Below are positions 10,303-21,150 of a stretch of 64,000 nucleotides of DNA, one piece after another. Source of the stretch: Novosphingobium sp. Chol11. Its GTDB lineage: Bacteria; Pseudomonadota; Alphaproteobacteria; Sphingomonadales; Sphingomonadaceae. The position numbers and the translations under genes were made by a program. Positions within the stretch are counted from its first letter, which is position 1, and every line of letters starts with the position of its first letter. A model generated the notes under the pieces. The model worked only from the letters and a program-made list of their open reading frames with translations. It made no database searches and was not told the origin of the DNA. Location: positions 1 to 64,000 of the forward strand of contig NZ_CAMBTS010000003.1 in NCBI RefSeq assembly GCF_945870625.1. The letters are read 5' to 3'.

Positions 10303-11412
10303 ATGGAACCAGAGGCCAACGTTTCCGCCTTCAGCAAGGGCGCAAGCAACGTACTTGGCTCGCCTCTGCGCGTGCTTTCGGGCACTCTGATCTTTGTCGC
10401 CTCGCTGTTCTGCATGTCCACGCTGGGCTATATGAGCGCCGGATGGCCGCTAGGCGATGCCGCCTACATGGTAGTGCTCACGATCTTCTCGGTCGGCTAT
10501 GGCGAGGTCCGCCCGATCGACAGCACTTTTCTGCGGCTGCTGACAACCGCCACCATCGTGCTCGGCTGCACCGGAATGATCGTGCTGACCGGCGCGCTGG
10601 TGCAAGTATTCACGCTGTTTCAGTTCCGCCAGCTCTTGGGGATGGGCAAGATGCAAACCGATATCGACAAGCTCAAGGACCATGCGATCATCTGCGGTTA
10701 TGGCCGCATCGGCATCCAGCTCGCCCGGGCGCTCACCGAAGCGCGCCATCCCTTCCTTATTGTGGAACGCAATCCGCTCAAAGCCGACGATGCCAAGGCG
10801 CACGGCTATCTTGCCCTGGTAGGAGAGGCCACGCACGAGGAAACCCTAAAACAAGCAGGCATCCTGCGCGCCCGCGTGCTTGCCTCGGTCTTGCCCGATG
10901 ATGCCGCCAATGTGTTCATCACGCTTTCGGCGCGCAGCCTCAATCCGCAACTGCAGATCATCGCGCGCGGCGAAGCCCCGACCACCGAGCGCAAGCTGTT
11001 TCAGGCAGGCGCCGACAAAGTGGTGATGCCGACGCATATCGGCGCGGAGCGGATCACCGAACTCATCCTCTTTCCCGCCACTGACAAGATCATGCACGAT
11101 GCCGAACATATCTCGGACGCGCGGCGTTTCTTGCACGATCTCGGCCTCGATGTCGAAGTCGTCACCGCGGCCCCCGGCGGCGCGCTGACCGGTGGCAGCG
11201 TCGGCGAAGCCGAACGACGCGGCAACAGCGCCTTCTTCATCGTCCAGATCGACCGCGCGAACGGCCAATCGATCCCGCACCCCGGCGAAGATGTCGGCAT
11301 AGAACCCGGCGACGCCGTGATGCTCGTGGTGCGCGGCAGCCGCCTTGCCGCCGGCGCAATCTTCAACGCCCCCGCCCGCCCGGTAAAGCACGGGCGGGCG
11401 TATCTGGGATAA
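10303..11412 (+). CDS. Potassium channel family protein with TrkA-N/NAD-binding domain
   Basis: Pore FSVGYGEVRPIDS; DHAIICGYGRIGIQLARAL RCK domain. Confidence 0.85.
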   Translation: MEPEANVSAFSKGASNVLGSPLRVLSGTLIFVASLFCMSTLGYMSAGWPLGDAAYMVVLTIFSVGYGEVRPIDSTFLRLLTTATIVLGCTGMIVLTGALVQVFTLFQFRQLLGMGKMQTDIDKLKDHAIICGYGRIGIQLARALTEARHPFLIVERNPLKADDAKAHGYLALVGEATHEETLKQAGILRARVLASVLPDDAANVFITLSARSLNPQLQIIARGEAPTTERKLFQAGADKVVMPTHIGAERITELILFPATDKIMHDAEHISDARRFLHDLGLDVEVVTAAPGGALTGGSVGEAERRGNSAFFIVQIDRANGQSIPHPGEDVGIEPGDAVMLVVRGSRLAAGAIFNAPARPVKHGRAYLG

Positions 11413-11449
11413 CCACCCGCACCCCGGCGAAGGCCGGGGGCGCGCCGCC

Positions 11450-14233
11450 TTACCCATGCGCCCCAAAGTAGTTCGCAATCGCCGCCGCCACGCGCAAGTT
11501 CAGCGCCTGCGCCCGCTCGATCGGGTCGATGAAGCGCGTCCGGATCGCGCCGTAGCCGTCGGTGCGCTGGTCAGGATAATCGGTCGGTTCGGTCACGGCG
11601 AAATCCTCGATTTCGGGCTCGACCACCGGATAGGCGCGGCGCAATTGCGCCAGCGCATCGTCCACGCGCAGCGACAGCACCATTTCGAGCACATCGTCGC
11701 GGCTGACATCGTTCGAGCGCGAGAACGGCGGCACCTGCACTGCGCGCAGGAACATATGCATCAGCAGCGCCATCCGCACTGCCTGCAACAGCCCGATGCT
11801 GCGCCGCTGATCATCCAGCGTCGCATCGCGCGCCTCTGCCGCTCCCGGCACCATCCCGAGCAGCCGGTGCAGCTTCATCCAGTCCACCCGCAGCCGCGAA
11901 GCAAGCCGTCGAAACACCCCCGCGCGGTCGTCCTTGGCAAGGTACTCGGCGAGCGCAAGGCAGGCGTTCTCGAGCGCAGTCTCGGTGCCCCGATAAGGCC
12001 GGCTGGCCCAGTATGCCGAATTGAACAGCTCGCCAAAGCTCGCCACCGTCTTGATCGAGGCGATGCCATTGGCCGCGCGCAGCAGCCGCACCAGCTGGCT
12101 GCCCCGCTCCGAACGGCCGAGCAATTCGGCCACCGCTTCGATTTCCTCGCCCGCCGCCGTGCCCGCGCCTGCGATCACATTCACCGGATAGCCGATCTGC
12201 TGGAGCACCGCGTTGTGCGGGATCGCGCGGATCTGGCGCAGGCTCATGGTGCGGTCTGCGCCCACATCCGATTGGCGGCGCGAAACCCGGCTGCCGGTTC
12301 CTTTGAGCATGCCAAGGCCGAACGCCGTCACCGCGCGGGCATACGTCATGCTTTCCAGATGCTCGCGCTGCACCCGCCGGATCGAGCGATAGAAATCAAG
12401 GCTAAGATCGGTGCGGTCGTAGAACGGATCTTTGGCGGTCTCCGCGTGGAGCGCCATTTCCGCCTCGACGATCCGCGTCAGCGTGGCCAGCGCCAACGCA
12501 TCGTTGCGGAAAAACAGGTAGCCGTCGCCGCCCTGAAAGCTCGCCTCGGGCTCGATGGCGATCTCTGCCCGGGCAAAGCGCCCGCGCGCCCAGCGGCTGA
12601 GCGGCCAAGTCAGCCGGTCCATAAAGCCCGAAGGATGCGCGCCGCGACCCATGCTTTCGCCGTGGGTATTGAAAATCAGCGCGGCAACATCGTTAAGCCC
12701 ATTGTTCTTCATCGCATCGGCCAGCCGCCCCTGCAGCCGCTCGATAGCCAGCGCGGCGGGCAATTGCCCCATGAACCGCCCGGCATCGGAAAAGCCGGTC
12801 TGCACCGAAACCCGCCCGCGCGCCCGCGCATATGCGCGATACGAATCCTCGGCCAGCAACGCTTCCAAAAAGCGACCGCCATGCTCCAGCGCGGCTTCGG
12901 TCTCGAACAGCGGCGAGACATCGACCTTGTCGTCGATCCCCAGTAGCCGCGCGAAATAGAGCGCCGCCAGCACGGTCTGCGGCTGCTCGCATTCGGCGAT
13001 CAGCATGCGGATCGGTGCATCTGCATCGATATGGTGGAGGATCTGCGCCATCACCAGAAACTGGCGCATCGCGGTCGATGTCTCGATCGCCAGCGCGGCG
13101 AAGTTCACCCGCAGCGGCTGCACATCGGCGAGCAGTTCGCGCAGCCGCGAGATCGCGCCCTTGCTCGCCAGATCGAGCGTGCCCTCGGGATCGATCCGGC
13201 GGCGCAGCGCATTCAGCAATTGCGACGAGTTCACCCGGAAATGGACCCAACCCATGCCCAGCCCATCGGCGCGCATCGCGGCGGCCAGCGTCGCCAGCGC
13301 AATCGCCGCCTCGCCCTCCGCCGTGCGCGCCTCATCCTCAAGCGCTGCAATCATCGGCGCAAGCGAGAGCAGCTTGTTCGGATCATCGGCAGTCAGATGA
13401 TTCGCCGCTGCCGCCAGTGCGTCGGGCTCGGTCAGCGGCTGCGCAAACAAGGCGGCCATCGCGGCGGCATGCGCCAGCGCGCCGTCAATCGCGTTCAGCA
13501 GGCCATGGCCGGGATCAATCGCGCGGAGGGCGGCGGCATAGTTCGCAAGCCGCCGCGCCTTCTCCTGAAGCCGGAACGCAATCGAGGTGGTCCAAGAAAT
13601 GTCGGTGCGCCCGTCCATGTCATAGCCGACCCATGTCGCAAAGCGGAACGGGAGAGGCCGGAAATCGAGCCAGCGCCCCGGCCAGCGCGTTCGCGCATGG
13701 GCCAGCAGCGCGGCATTGATGCGGTCGCGCGCCGTGCCCGCCCGCTCGATCGCGGCGAGGGCCTCGTCATGCTCAAATGCCAGCGTGATCGGCGCGGCCG
13801 CCTTTGGCACCATGCACCCCGTTGCCGCCATCGGATCGTCCGCCAGCGCCGCTTCGGCGACCGAATCGGCCTCAAGCGGGCTGAGCAGAAATGTCGGGTG
13901 CGCAGTAAAAACCGCATGGAGCAAAGGCTTTTCCCAGCGGCGGCGAAACTCGCCAAAGCTGTCCTCTTCATTCAGGAGCGCGCCGATCCGCGCCAGATTT
14001 CCCGCCGGATCGGTCGGCGCGGTCAGCCGCCGCAGCCTCGCCGCGCGCGCTTGCAGCGCTTCGTATTCCAGCTCGCTCACCAGCGCTTCCATCGCCGCCA
14101 GATCGAGCGCGCCGCTTTCCAGATCGCGCGATAGATCGTGGCTCAGCTGAAACACCGGATTGAACAGCGGCGTCTCGGCAGTGCGTGCATGAAGCTGCTG
14201 CAACCTCTCCCGCAAACCGCTCACTGAGATCAT
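11450..14233 (-). CDS. Phosphoenolpyruvate carboxylase-like protein (divergent active-site motifs)
   Basis: HAVFTAHPTFLLS, GYDMDGRTD, SPLFETEAALEHG, TGFSDAGRFMG, HGESMGRGAHP, RAIPHNAVLQQ align with PEPC motifs. SD AGGAG precedes ATG at 14233. Confidence 0.75.
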   Translation of the reverse strand: MISVSGLRERLQQLHARTAETPLFNPVFQLSHDLSRDLESGALDLAAMEALVSELEYEALQARAARLRRLTAPTDPAGNLARIGALLNEEDSFGEFRRRWEKPLLHAVFTAHPTFLLSPLEADSVAEAALADDPMAATGCMVPKAAAPITLAFEHDEALAAIERAGTARDRINAALLAHARTRWPGRWLDFRPLPFRFATWVGYDMDGRTDISWTTSIAFRLQEKARRLANYAAALRAIDPGHGLLNAIDGALAHAAAMAALFAQPLTEPDALAAAANHLTADDPNKLLSLAPMIAALEDEARTAEGEAAIALATLAAAMRADGLGMGWVHFRVNSSQLLNALRRRIDPEGTLDLASKGAISRLRELLADVQPLRVNFAALAIETSTAMRQFLVMAQILHHIDADAPIRMLIAECEQPQTVLAALYFARLLGIDDKVDVSPLFETEAALEHGGRFLEALLAEDSYRAYARARGRVSVQTGFSDAGRFMGQLPAALAIERLQGRLADAMKNNGLNDVAALIFNTHGESMGRGAHPSGFMDRLTWPLSRWARGRFARAEIAIEPEASFQGGDGYLFFRNDALALATLTRIVEAEMALHAETAKDPFYDRTDLSLDFYRSIRRVQREHLESMTYARAVTAFGLGMLKGTGSRVSRRQSDVGADRTMSLRQIRAIPHNAVLQQIGYPVNVIAGAGTAAGEEIEAVAELLGRSERGSQLVRLLRAANGIASIKTVASFGELFNSAYWASRPYRGTETALENACLALAEYLAKDDRAGVFRRLASRLRVDWMKLHRLLGMVPGAAEARDATLDDQRRSIGLLQAVRMALLMHMFLRAVQVPPFSRSNDVSRDDVLEMVLSLRVDDALAQLRRAYPVVEPEIEDFAVTEPTDYPDQRTDGYGAIRTRFIDPIERAQALNLRVAAAIANYFGAHG

Positions 14234-14256
14234 CGCCGCACTCCTACTGGGGGGAT

Positions 14257-14874
14257 TCAACCGCCTTGAAGCGCGGCGGCCGCGCGCGCGGCTTGCTCGA
14301 TCGCGGCCTCATCGGGGATACCCTTTGGCACCACCCAGCTGCCACCGACGCAAAGCACCGGATCAAACGCCAGCCATTCGGGCGCGCTGGCCAGCGTCAC
14401 GCCGCCGGTTGGGCAGAACTTGCAAGCGTGAAACGGCCCGGCCAACGCCTTCAAGGCGGCCAGCCCGCCCGATGTCGCCGCCGGGAAAAACTTGAACTGC
14501 GTCAGCCCCAGATCAAGCCCGCGCATGATATCGCCCGCATTGGCAATGCCCGGCAGATAGGGGATGCCTGCGGCGACCGCAGCCGCGCCCAGCCGGTCGG
14601 TCAGCCCGGGCGAAACGATGAACTCCGCGCCCGCATCGATCGCGGCTTGGAGCTCGTCCGGGTTGGTCACTGTTCCGGCGCCAACAATCGCGCCCTCCAC
14701 GCCCTTCATCGCGCGGATCACATCGAGCGCGGCGGCGGTGCGCAAAGTCACCTCCAGCACCCGCAATCCCCCCGCCACCAGCGCGTGCGCAATCGGCACG
14801 GCGTGCGCCGCATCTTCGATCACCAGCACCGGAATAACCGGCGCGGTGCGCATGATGGATTCTATTGGCGTCAT
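14257..14874 (-). CDS. eda: 2-dehydro-3-deoxyphosphogluconate (KDPG) aldolase
   Basis: PVIPVLVIEDAAHAVPIAHALVAGGLRVLEVTLRT, VGAGTVTNPDEL, FIVSPGLTD, FKFFPAATSGG, FCPTGGVTL. Confidence 0.93.
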   Translation of the reverse strand: MTPIESIMRTAPVIPVLVIEDAAHAVPIAHALVAGGLRVLEVTLRTAAALDVIRAMKGVEGAIVGAGTVTNPDELQAAIDAGAEFIVSPGLTDRLGAAAVAAGIPYLPGIANAGDIMRGLDLGLTQFKFFPAATSGGLAALKALAGPFHACKFCPTGGVTLASAPEWLAFDPVLCVGGSWVVPKGIPDEAAIEQAARAAAALQGG

Positions 14875-14971
14875 GGCTGCTGCCCCAGAGTTATGGAGGA
14901 CACAGCCTAACGTGCAAGCCCGGATTGTGCAGCCGCTAACACCGCAAGCGCATAGCTATTCTTGGGGTGGT

Positions 14972-15457
14972 TCAGTCGCTCAGTTCGGCAAGATCATGGT
15001 ATTGCCCGCGAAAGAACAGCAATGGCGTGCCTTCGTCGCGCTTGCCGAGCGCTTCCACGGCGCCCACCACCAGCCAGTGATCGCCAATTTCGGTCACCTG
15101 TTCGATCCGGCAATCGATCCATGCAATCGCATCTTCAAACACGGGCATGCCCGATGGGCTGTGATCGTGCGCAAGCTCGGCGAATTTGTCGTCGCTGCGC
15201 GCGGCAAAGCGGCGGCACAGTTCGAGCTGCTCTGCGCCCAGCACATTCACGCAAAACCGCCCCGCTGCCTCGATCCGCGGCCAGGTGGACGAGCGTTTGT
15301 CAGGAAAGAAGCCGACCAGCGGCGGATCGAGCGAAATCGAGGTAAACGAGCCTACCACCAGCCCATGCCGCCGCCCATCAGCCTCAACCGATGTGATGAC
15401 GCATACGCCCGTGGGATAAGTGCCCAGCACATCGCGGAAGGTTCGGGGATTAATCAT
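14972..15457 (-). CDS. Flavin reductase family protein
   Basis: FRDVLGTYPTGVCVITSVEADGRRHGLVVGSFTSISLDPPLVGFFPDKRSSTWPRI...FCVNVLGAEQ. Confidence 0.85.
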   Translation of the reverse strand: MINPRTFRDVLGTYPTGVCVITSVEADGRRHGLVVGSFTSISLDPPLVGFFPDKRSSTWPRIEAAGRFCVNVLGAEQLELCRRFAARSDDKFAELAHDHSPSGMPVFEDAIAWIDCRIEQVTEIGDHWLVVGAVEALGKRDEGTPLLFFRGQYHDLAELSD

Positions 15458-15491
15458 GGCCCCGCCCCCGTGAAAGCTTCGTGCCTCCGGG

Positions 15492-16229
15492 TCAAGCGTC
15501 GATCAGGGGTATTGCCGCAAGAACCCGCGCCGCCCATTCCCGGCGACAGATCAGCAGATCGGGCAAGTAGGTATCGGCATTGTTATAGACCAGCGGCGAA
15601 CCATCCATCCGCGAGACATGCAGCCCCGCGCCCGCCGCCACCGCCACCGGCGCGCAATTGTCCCACTCGAATTGCCCGCCCGAATGCAGATAGATCTCTG
15701 CCTCGCCGCGCACCACCGCCATCGCCTTGGCCCCCGCCGATCCCATGGCGATGAGCTCGCCGCCGATCATCTCGGCCACCGCCACCGCCTCGCGCGCGGG
15801 CCGCGTCCGGCTGACCATCAAGCGCGGCACATCGGCCATCGGCGGCAAAGCGGGCGGCGCTATGCTATCGAGCAGAATGCCCAGCGCGGGCAGCGCAACC
15901 GCGCCCAGCGACGCCTTGCCGCTCACTGCCAGGCCGATATGCACCGCCCAGTCGTTGCGCCCTTCGCCATATTCACGCGTGCCATCGAGCGGATCGATGA
16001 TCCACACCCGCTCCTTGTCCAGCCGCGCGGGGGTGTCCTTGGTTTCTTCTGACAAGACACCATCAGCGCCGCGATATGAGGCTATTTGCGCCATCAGCCA
16101 GGCATTGGCGCGCGCATCGCCCTCCGCGCCAAGCGCCTTGCCTTCGAGCACGCCGCCACTGCGCAGGTCCATCAATATCCGCCCCGCCCCCTCGGCCAGA
16201 AAGCGGGCTAATTCGATGTCGTTCATCAT
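15492..16229 (-). CDS. cysQ: 3'(2'),5'-bisphosphate nucleotidase CysQ / inositol monophosphatase family
   Basis: [54 protein letters not shown]; downstream of cysNC. Confidence 0.85.
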   Translation of the reverse strand: MMNDIELARFLAEGAGRILMDLRSGGVLEGKALGAEGDARANAWLMAQIASYRGADGVLSEETKDTPARLDKERVWIIDPLDGTREYGEGRNDWAVHIGLAVSGKASLGAVALPALGILLDSIAPPALPPMADVPRLMVSRTRPAREAVAVAEMIGGELIAMGSAGAKAMAVVRGEAEIYLHSGGQFEWDNCAPVAVAAGAGLHVSRMDGSPLVYNNADTYLPDLLICRREWAARVLAAIPLIDA

Positions 16230-18067
16230 ATGGTTGGTGACCATTCGCCGATGATCCGCGCCAGGATCCGGTCTGCCGCATCCTCGGGCGTTTCGTTCAA
16301 GGTATTGACCCGGATTTCGGAAGCCTCGGGCGCTTCATAAGGGCTGTCGATCCCGGTGAAATTGCGCAAAGTCCCGCTGCGGGCTTTTTTGTAAAGCCCC
16401 TCCACATCGCGCCGCTCGGCCTCTTCCAAGGGGGTGTCGACATAAACCTCGATGAAATCGCCCTCGCCCATCATGGTGCGCACCATGTCGCGCTCGGCGC
16501 GAAACGGGCTGATGAACGCGGTCAGCACGATCAGGCCCGCATCGGTCATCAGCTTGGCCACTTCGCCCACGCGCCGGATATTTTCGATGCGATCGGCCTC
16601 GGTAAAGCCCAGATCCTTGTTCAGCCCATGGCGCACATTGTCGCCGTCGAGCAGAAAGGTGTGCTTGCCCTCGGCATGCAGCTTGCGTTCGACGATGTTG
16701 GCGATGGTCGATTTGCCCGAACCCGAAAGCCCGGTGAACCACACCACGGCGGGCTTCTGCCGCTTCAAACGGGCATGCGCCTCGCGCGTCACGTCGGTCG
16801 CCTGCCAATGCACATTCTGCGCGCGGCGCAGGCTGAAGTGCAGCATCCCCGTCGCCACCGTGGCATTGGTGATCTTGTCGATCAGGATGAACCCGCCTAG
16901 CGTGCGGCTTTGCGCATAGGCTTCAAAAGCGATTGCCCGGTCGGTGGAGAGCTCCGCCACGCCAATCGCATTCAGCTCCAGCGTCTTGCAAGCCATGTGC
17001 TCCAGCGTGTTGACATTGATGGTATATTTGGGCTCGCGGACCGTCGCCGAAACCGTCTGTGTCCCGCATTTCAGCCAATAGACCCGCCCCGGGATGAGCG
17101 CCTCATCCGCCATCCAGACAACCGTCGCCTCAAACTGATCGGCCACCTCGGGCGGCGCATCGGCCGCCGCGATCACATCGCCGCGCGAACAATCAATCTC
17201 ATCGGCGAAGCAAAGCGTTACCGATTGCCCTGCAACCGCTTCTGCGAGATCGCCGTCCAGCGTCACAATCCTGCTGACAGTGCTGGTCTTGCCGCTGGGC
17301 AGCACGCGCACAGCATCGCCGGACTCCACGGTGCCGGTTGCAATCAGGCCGGAAAAGCCGCGGAAATCCAGATTGGGCCAGTTCACCCATTGCACCGGCA
17401 GCCTCAACGGCTTTTGCGCATCGACCGCCGTATTCACATCCACCGTTTCGAGATGCGCGATCAGGCTGGGCCCTGCATACCCCGCCGTATTGGCCGAAGG
17501 TGCGGTGATGTTGTCGCCCTTGAAACCCGATATCGGCAGGGCTGTGAACGCCGCAATGCCGATGCTGCCTGCAAACGCTGCATAGTCCGCAACGATTTCG
17601 TCATAGCGCGCCTGATCATAACCGATCAGGTCCATCTTGTTCACCGCCAGATCGGCCGTGCTCGCGCCAGTCACCATGTTGCGCGTATATTGCTCGCGCC
17701 CCGGGCAATCCGCGACGATGAACTTGCGCTTCTCGGTATTGAAAAAGCGGTAGGCGACGTCGATGGTGATGCCCTGCTCGCGCTCTGCCGCCAGCCCATC
17801 GACCAACAGCGCAAAGTCGATCTCGGCCCCTTGGGTGCCCACCTTCTTCGAATCCGCTTCCAGCGCCGTCAGCTGATCCTCGAAGATCATCTTCGAATCA
17901 TAGAGCAACCGCCCGATCAGCGTCGATTTGCCATCGTCCACGCTGCCGCAGGTGATGAAGCGCAGCATCGTTTTGTGCTGATGCTGATCAAGATAGGCCT
18001 CGATGTCCGAGGCGATCAGCGCCTCGGTCTGGTAAATCGCAGCGCCGGGTTCTGAAACTGTAGCCAT
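16226..18067 (-). CDS. cysNC: Bifunctional sulfate adenylyltransferase subunit 1 / adenylylsulfate kinase, GTPase domain with internal deletion
   Basis: [23 protein letters not shown] and [21 protein letters not shown]...[13 protein letters not shown]. The segment [18 protein letters not shown] lacks the usual ILVDARKG...QTRRH... stretch. Confidence 0.85.
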   Translation of the reverse strand: MATVSEPGAAIYQTEALIASDIEAYLDQHQHKTMLRFITCGSVDDGKSTLIGRLLYDSKMIFEDQLTALEADSKKVGTQGAEIDFALLVDGLAAEREQGITIDVAYRFFNTEKRKFIVADCPGREQYTRNMVTGASTADLAVNKMDLIGYDQARYDEIVADYAAFAGSIGIAAFTALPISGFKGDNITAPSANTAGYAGPSLIAHLETVDVNTAVDAQKPLRLPVQWVNWPNLDFRGFSGLIATGTVESGDAVRVLPSGKTSTVSRIVTLDGDLAEAVAGQSVTLCFADEIDCSRGDVIAAADAPPEVADQFEATVVWMADEALIPGRVYWLKCGTQTVSATVREPKYTINVNTLEHMACKTLELNAIGVAELSTDRAIAFEAYAQSRTLGGFILIDKITNATVATGMLHFSLRRAQNVHWQATDVTREAHARLKRQKPAVVWFTGLSGSGKSTIANIVERKLHAEGKHTFLLDGDNVRHGLNKDLGFTEADRIENIRRVGEVAKLMTDAGLIVLTAFISPFRAERDMVRTMMGEGDFIEVYVDTPLEEAERRDVEGLYKKARSGTLRNFTGIDSPYEAPEASEIRVNTLNETPEDAADRILARIIGEWSPTI

Positions 18068-18999
18068 CAGAAGTACCCCTGCTGCTTTTTGACTTCCATC
18101 CCGGCGCCGCCGGCGTCCTTGTCGATCATCCGCCCTTGCCGCTCGCTTGTCGTGGTCAGCAGCGTTTCCTGGATAACCTCGGGCAGCGTCGCGGCGGTGC
18201 TTGTAACAGCGCCGGTCAGCGGAAAGCAGCCCAGCGTGCGGAAACGGACCGAACGCTCGCTGATTTCAGGACGATAGCCCAACACCTTCTCAAGCCGCTC
18301 AAAAACGTCGGCCATGAACAGCTGCCCTTCCCATTCATACGTCGGGCGGATTGCCGCAAAATAGAGCGGCACGATCGGCACATCGTTGAGATGGATGTAT
18401 TGCCAGATATCGAGCTCGGTCCAATTCGAGATCGGGAACACCCGGATGCCCTCGTTCCGGTTCTTGCGCGCGTTGTAAAGGTTCCACAGCTCAGGCCGCT
18501 GGTTCTTGGGGTCCCAGCCGTGGCTGGCCGTGCGGAACGAAAAGATGCGCTCCTTGGCGCGGCTTTTCTCCTCATCGCGGCGCGCGCCGCCGAAGGCGGC
18601 ATCGAAGCCATGCAGGTCAAGCGCCTGTTTCAGCCCTTCGGTCTTCCACATGTCGGTGTGCAGCGCGCCGTGGTCGAACGGATTGATCCCGCGCTCGCGC
18701 GCCTCGGCGTTCTGATGCACGATCAGCTCCATGCCGGTGAGCGCAGTCACAGAATCGCGCAGCGCATACATGTCCTTGAACTTCCACGTCATATCGACAT
18801 GGAGCAGCGGAAACGGCGGCGGCGAGGGATAAAACGCCTTGCGCGCAAGATGCAGCATCACCGCGCTGTCCTTGCCCACAGAGTGCATCATCACCGGCTT
18901 GGTCGCCTCGGCCACCACTTCGCGCATGATATGGATCGCTTCGGCCTCAAGCCGCTGCAAATGAGTCAGCTTTGCTGTCATAGGCCGTGCGTCTGCCAC
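18067..18999 (-). CDS. cysD: Sulfate adenylyltransferase subunit 2
   Basis: [86 protein letters not shown]. Confidence 0.95.
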   Translation of the reverse strand: MADARPMTAKLTHLQRLEAEAIHIMREVVAEATKPVMMHSVGKDSAVMLHLARKAFYPSPPPFPLLHVDMTWKFKDMYALRDSVTALTGMELIVHQNAEARERGINPFDHGALHTDMWKTEGLKQALDLHGFDAAFGGARRDEEKSRAKERIFSFRTASHGWDPKNQRPELWNLYNARKNRNEGIRVFPISNWTELDIWQYIHLNDVPIVPLYFAAIRPTYEWEGQLFMADVFERLEKVLGYRPEISERSVRFRTLGCFPLTGAVTSTAATLPEVIQETLLTTTSERQGRMIDKDAGGAGMEVKKQQGYF

Positions 19000-19095
19000 A
19001 AGCCCGCAGCAGGCGAACCATCAAAATCATGCTCGCCCCAAGCCAGACTATCACTGCGCGGGCACTACGCGGGCGTTTGCCCGGTGTCCTGCTGT

Positions 19096-20415
19096 TTAGC
19101 CCGGCTTGGCAACCTGCGCCGGTTCGATTGCGCTGCCCTGCGTGACACCCGGCGCGGTTTCAGGAATGTACCACAGCACCGGCAGGATCGCCGCCGCCAC
19201 CACCGCGATCATCGCGCCGGGGGCCAGCGGCCAGCCGGTCGCACCGATCAGCGCTTGCGCCGCCCACGGCGTAATCCCGCCAAACAGCGCGGTCGCGCTG
19301 GTCACGCCAAAGGCAAGGCCGGTCAGCCGCGCCTCGCCCGACAGCAGCTCGGCCGTGGCCACCGCGCCCACCGCACTCACCGCGCCGCCCAGAAACGCCA
19401 AGAGCAGCGCGCCGCCAAGCGCCGCCCAGAAGCCGCCGCCCGCCATCATGGAAAACAGCGTGATTGGCAAAATCGCACCCGCCACCGCCACCGCGATCAG
19501 CACCGGCCGCCGCCCGATGCGATCCGTCAGCATGCCCACCAGCGGCGTTATCGCGATTACCGCCAGCGCAGCCAGGGTCGAGAGCCACAGCGACATCCCC
19601 TCGCTCATAGCACCCACCGAGGTCAGAAACGTGGGCACATAGCCGATGCCGACGTAATAGGTGATCGAACCAAGCGCGGAGATCGAAAAGCCGCGCGCGA
19701 TGCCGAGGCGCTGCTGGGTCAGCGCATGATGCAGCGGCCGCTTGGGCACCGTGCCGCTCGCGCGCTGGCGCTCGTATTCGGGCGATTCCTCCATGTTCGC
19801 GCGCGCGGCCAGTACTGCCCCGGCCAGCAAAGCGCCCACAATGAACGGAATGCGCCAGCCCCATGTATCGAGCGCGGGCGGCGGCACCAGCGCCACGGTC
19901 AGCGCTGCCACACCCACGGCCATCAGCGCGCCCACTTCGCTTGCAGCGGCCGCGCAACTGGTGATCAGCCCGCGCCGCTTGGGCGGTGCGCCTTCGAGCA
20001 GATAAGCCACCACGCCGGTATACTCGCCGCCCACTGCAAAGGCCATCGCGCAGCGCAGCAACAGCAGCAGCCACCCCGCCGCAGATCCGATTACGGCATA
20101 AGTGGGCAACAGCGCGGTTATCAGCATTGCCGTGCTCATCACCGCCATCGAGAGCAGCATCGCCTTGCGCCGCCCATGCCGGTCGCCATAATGGCCCAGC
20201 ACCACCGCGCCGAGCGGGCGCAGCAGATAGGCGATTGCAAACCCGGCCAGCACTGCCGCAACCGACCCCGTGCCGCCGCCAAACATCACCCGCGATAAGA
20301 CCGTGGCGACATACAGATACAGCGTGAAATCGTACCACTCCACCGCTGTCGACGCCGCCGCGATGACCATCGAGCGGCGCGAAATCGGCCGATGAAGGCC
20401 TGCGTCATGATCCAT
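19096..20415 (-). CDS. MFS transporter (metabolite:H+ symporter-like)
   Basis: STAVEWYDFTLYLYVATVLSRVMF, RPLGAVVLGHYGDRHGRRKAMLLSM, GVVAYLLEGAPPKRRG, GMLTDRIGRRPVL. Confidence 0.85.
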   Translation of the reverse strand: MDHDAGLHRPISRRSMVIAAASTAVEWYDFTLYLYVATVLSRVMFGGGTGSVAAVLAGFAIAYLLRPLGAVVLGHYGDRHGRRKAMLLSMAVMSTAMLITALLPTYAVIGSAAGWLLLLLRCAMAFAVGGEYTGVVAYLLEGAPPKRRGLITSCAAAASEVGALMAVGVAALTVALVPPPALDTWGWRIPFIVGALLAGAVLAARANMEESPEYERQRASGTVPKRPLHHALTQQRLGIARGFSISALGSITYYVGIGYVPTFLTSVGAMSEGMSLWLSTLAALAVIAITPLVGMLTDRIGRRPVLIAVAVAGAILPITLFSMMAGGGFWAALGGALLLAFLGGAVSAVGAVATAELLSGEARLTGLAFGVTSATALFGGITPWAAQALIGATGWPLAPGAMIAVVAAAILPVLWYIPETAPGVTQGSAIEPAQVAKPG

Positions 20416-20585
20416 GTGGCTTCGATCCATCCGGCAATGTGCCCGGCGCCATCGCGCCCGCAAAGCACCAGCATAGCGTCTTGTCGCGCGTTGGCCAGCC
20501 TCTCTGGTTCGGTTGTATTGGCGCTAATTCAGGCTTCCCTTGCACTGGATTAGCGCTACGTTCGGTGAACTTGGGGGAGTCGGCG

Positions 20586-21122
20586 ATGCACAAGGCATTC
20601 ATGCGCGGGGCAAGATTCTCGGTACTGCTGATCGCCGCTGCCGCCACGATGGGCGCGGCCAAGCCGGTGATTGGCGAGCCTGCGCCGCCGCTGCAAATGA
20701 CCATGATCGATGGCACAAAAGTCACACTGGAGCAGCTGCGCGGGCAAGTCGTGCTGATCAATTTCTGGGCAACGTGGTGCGGCCCCTGCAAGCGAGAGCT
20801 TCCTATCCTGGATGCATATTATGAGCTGCAACGCAAATATGGCTTGCGCGTCTTCACCATCACCACCGAAGGATCGGTCCCGATCAGCCAGCTGAAGAAG
20901 CTCTTCGCGGCCATGCATATTACACCGATCCGGTCGCTCAAGGGCAAATATGCGCCCATTAACGGAGCCATTCCAACCAACTTCATCATCGATCGGTCGG
21001 GTCGCCTCCGCTATGCGCAGGCCAATGCTTTTGAACTCGATGATCTGAATCGCGAATTGGTTCCGCTCTTGAGAGAGAGGCCACCTGCCGATGCGGCGAT
21101 GCCGGAGCTGAGCACGCTTTGA
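20586..21122 (+). CDS. TlpA-like thiol:disulfide oxidoreductase
   Basis: Signal peptide, VVLINFWATWCGPCKRELPILDAYY (WCGPC), GAIPTNFIIDRSGRL. Confidence 0.85.
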   Translation: MHKAFMRGARFSVLLIAAAATMGAAKPVIGEPAPPLQMTMIDGTKVTLEQLRGQVVLINFWATWCGPCKRELPILDAYYELQRKYGLRVFTITTEGSVPISQLKKLFAAMHITPIRSLKGKYAPINGAIPTNFIIDRSGRLRYAQANAFELDDLNRELVPLLRERPPADAAMPELSTL

Positions 21123-21150
21123 TCGCTGCCGCGATCATAGCTAGGCCACC

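Noticed and set aside
11373-11400. 10-bp GC stem CGCCCGCCCG/CGGGCGGGCG at the end of the K+ channel gene
   Set aside because: Lies within the coding 3' end and lacks a T-tract; may be incidental to GC-rich codons, so not called a terminator.
11456-14134. Long + strand ORFs opposite the PEPC-like gene
   Set aside because: Arg/Ala/His-rich antisense frames; the minus-strand PEPC-like reading has clear family motifs and an SD.
18136-20298. 720-aa + strand ORF
   Set aside because: Antisense to cysD and the MFS gene; low-complexity R/H/Q/A-rich composition typical of GC-rich antisense frames.
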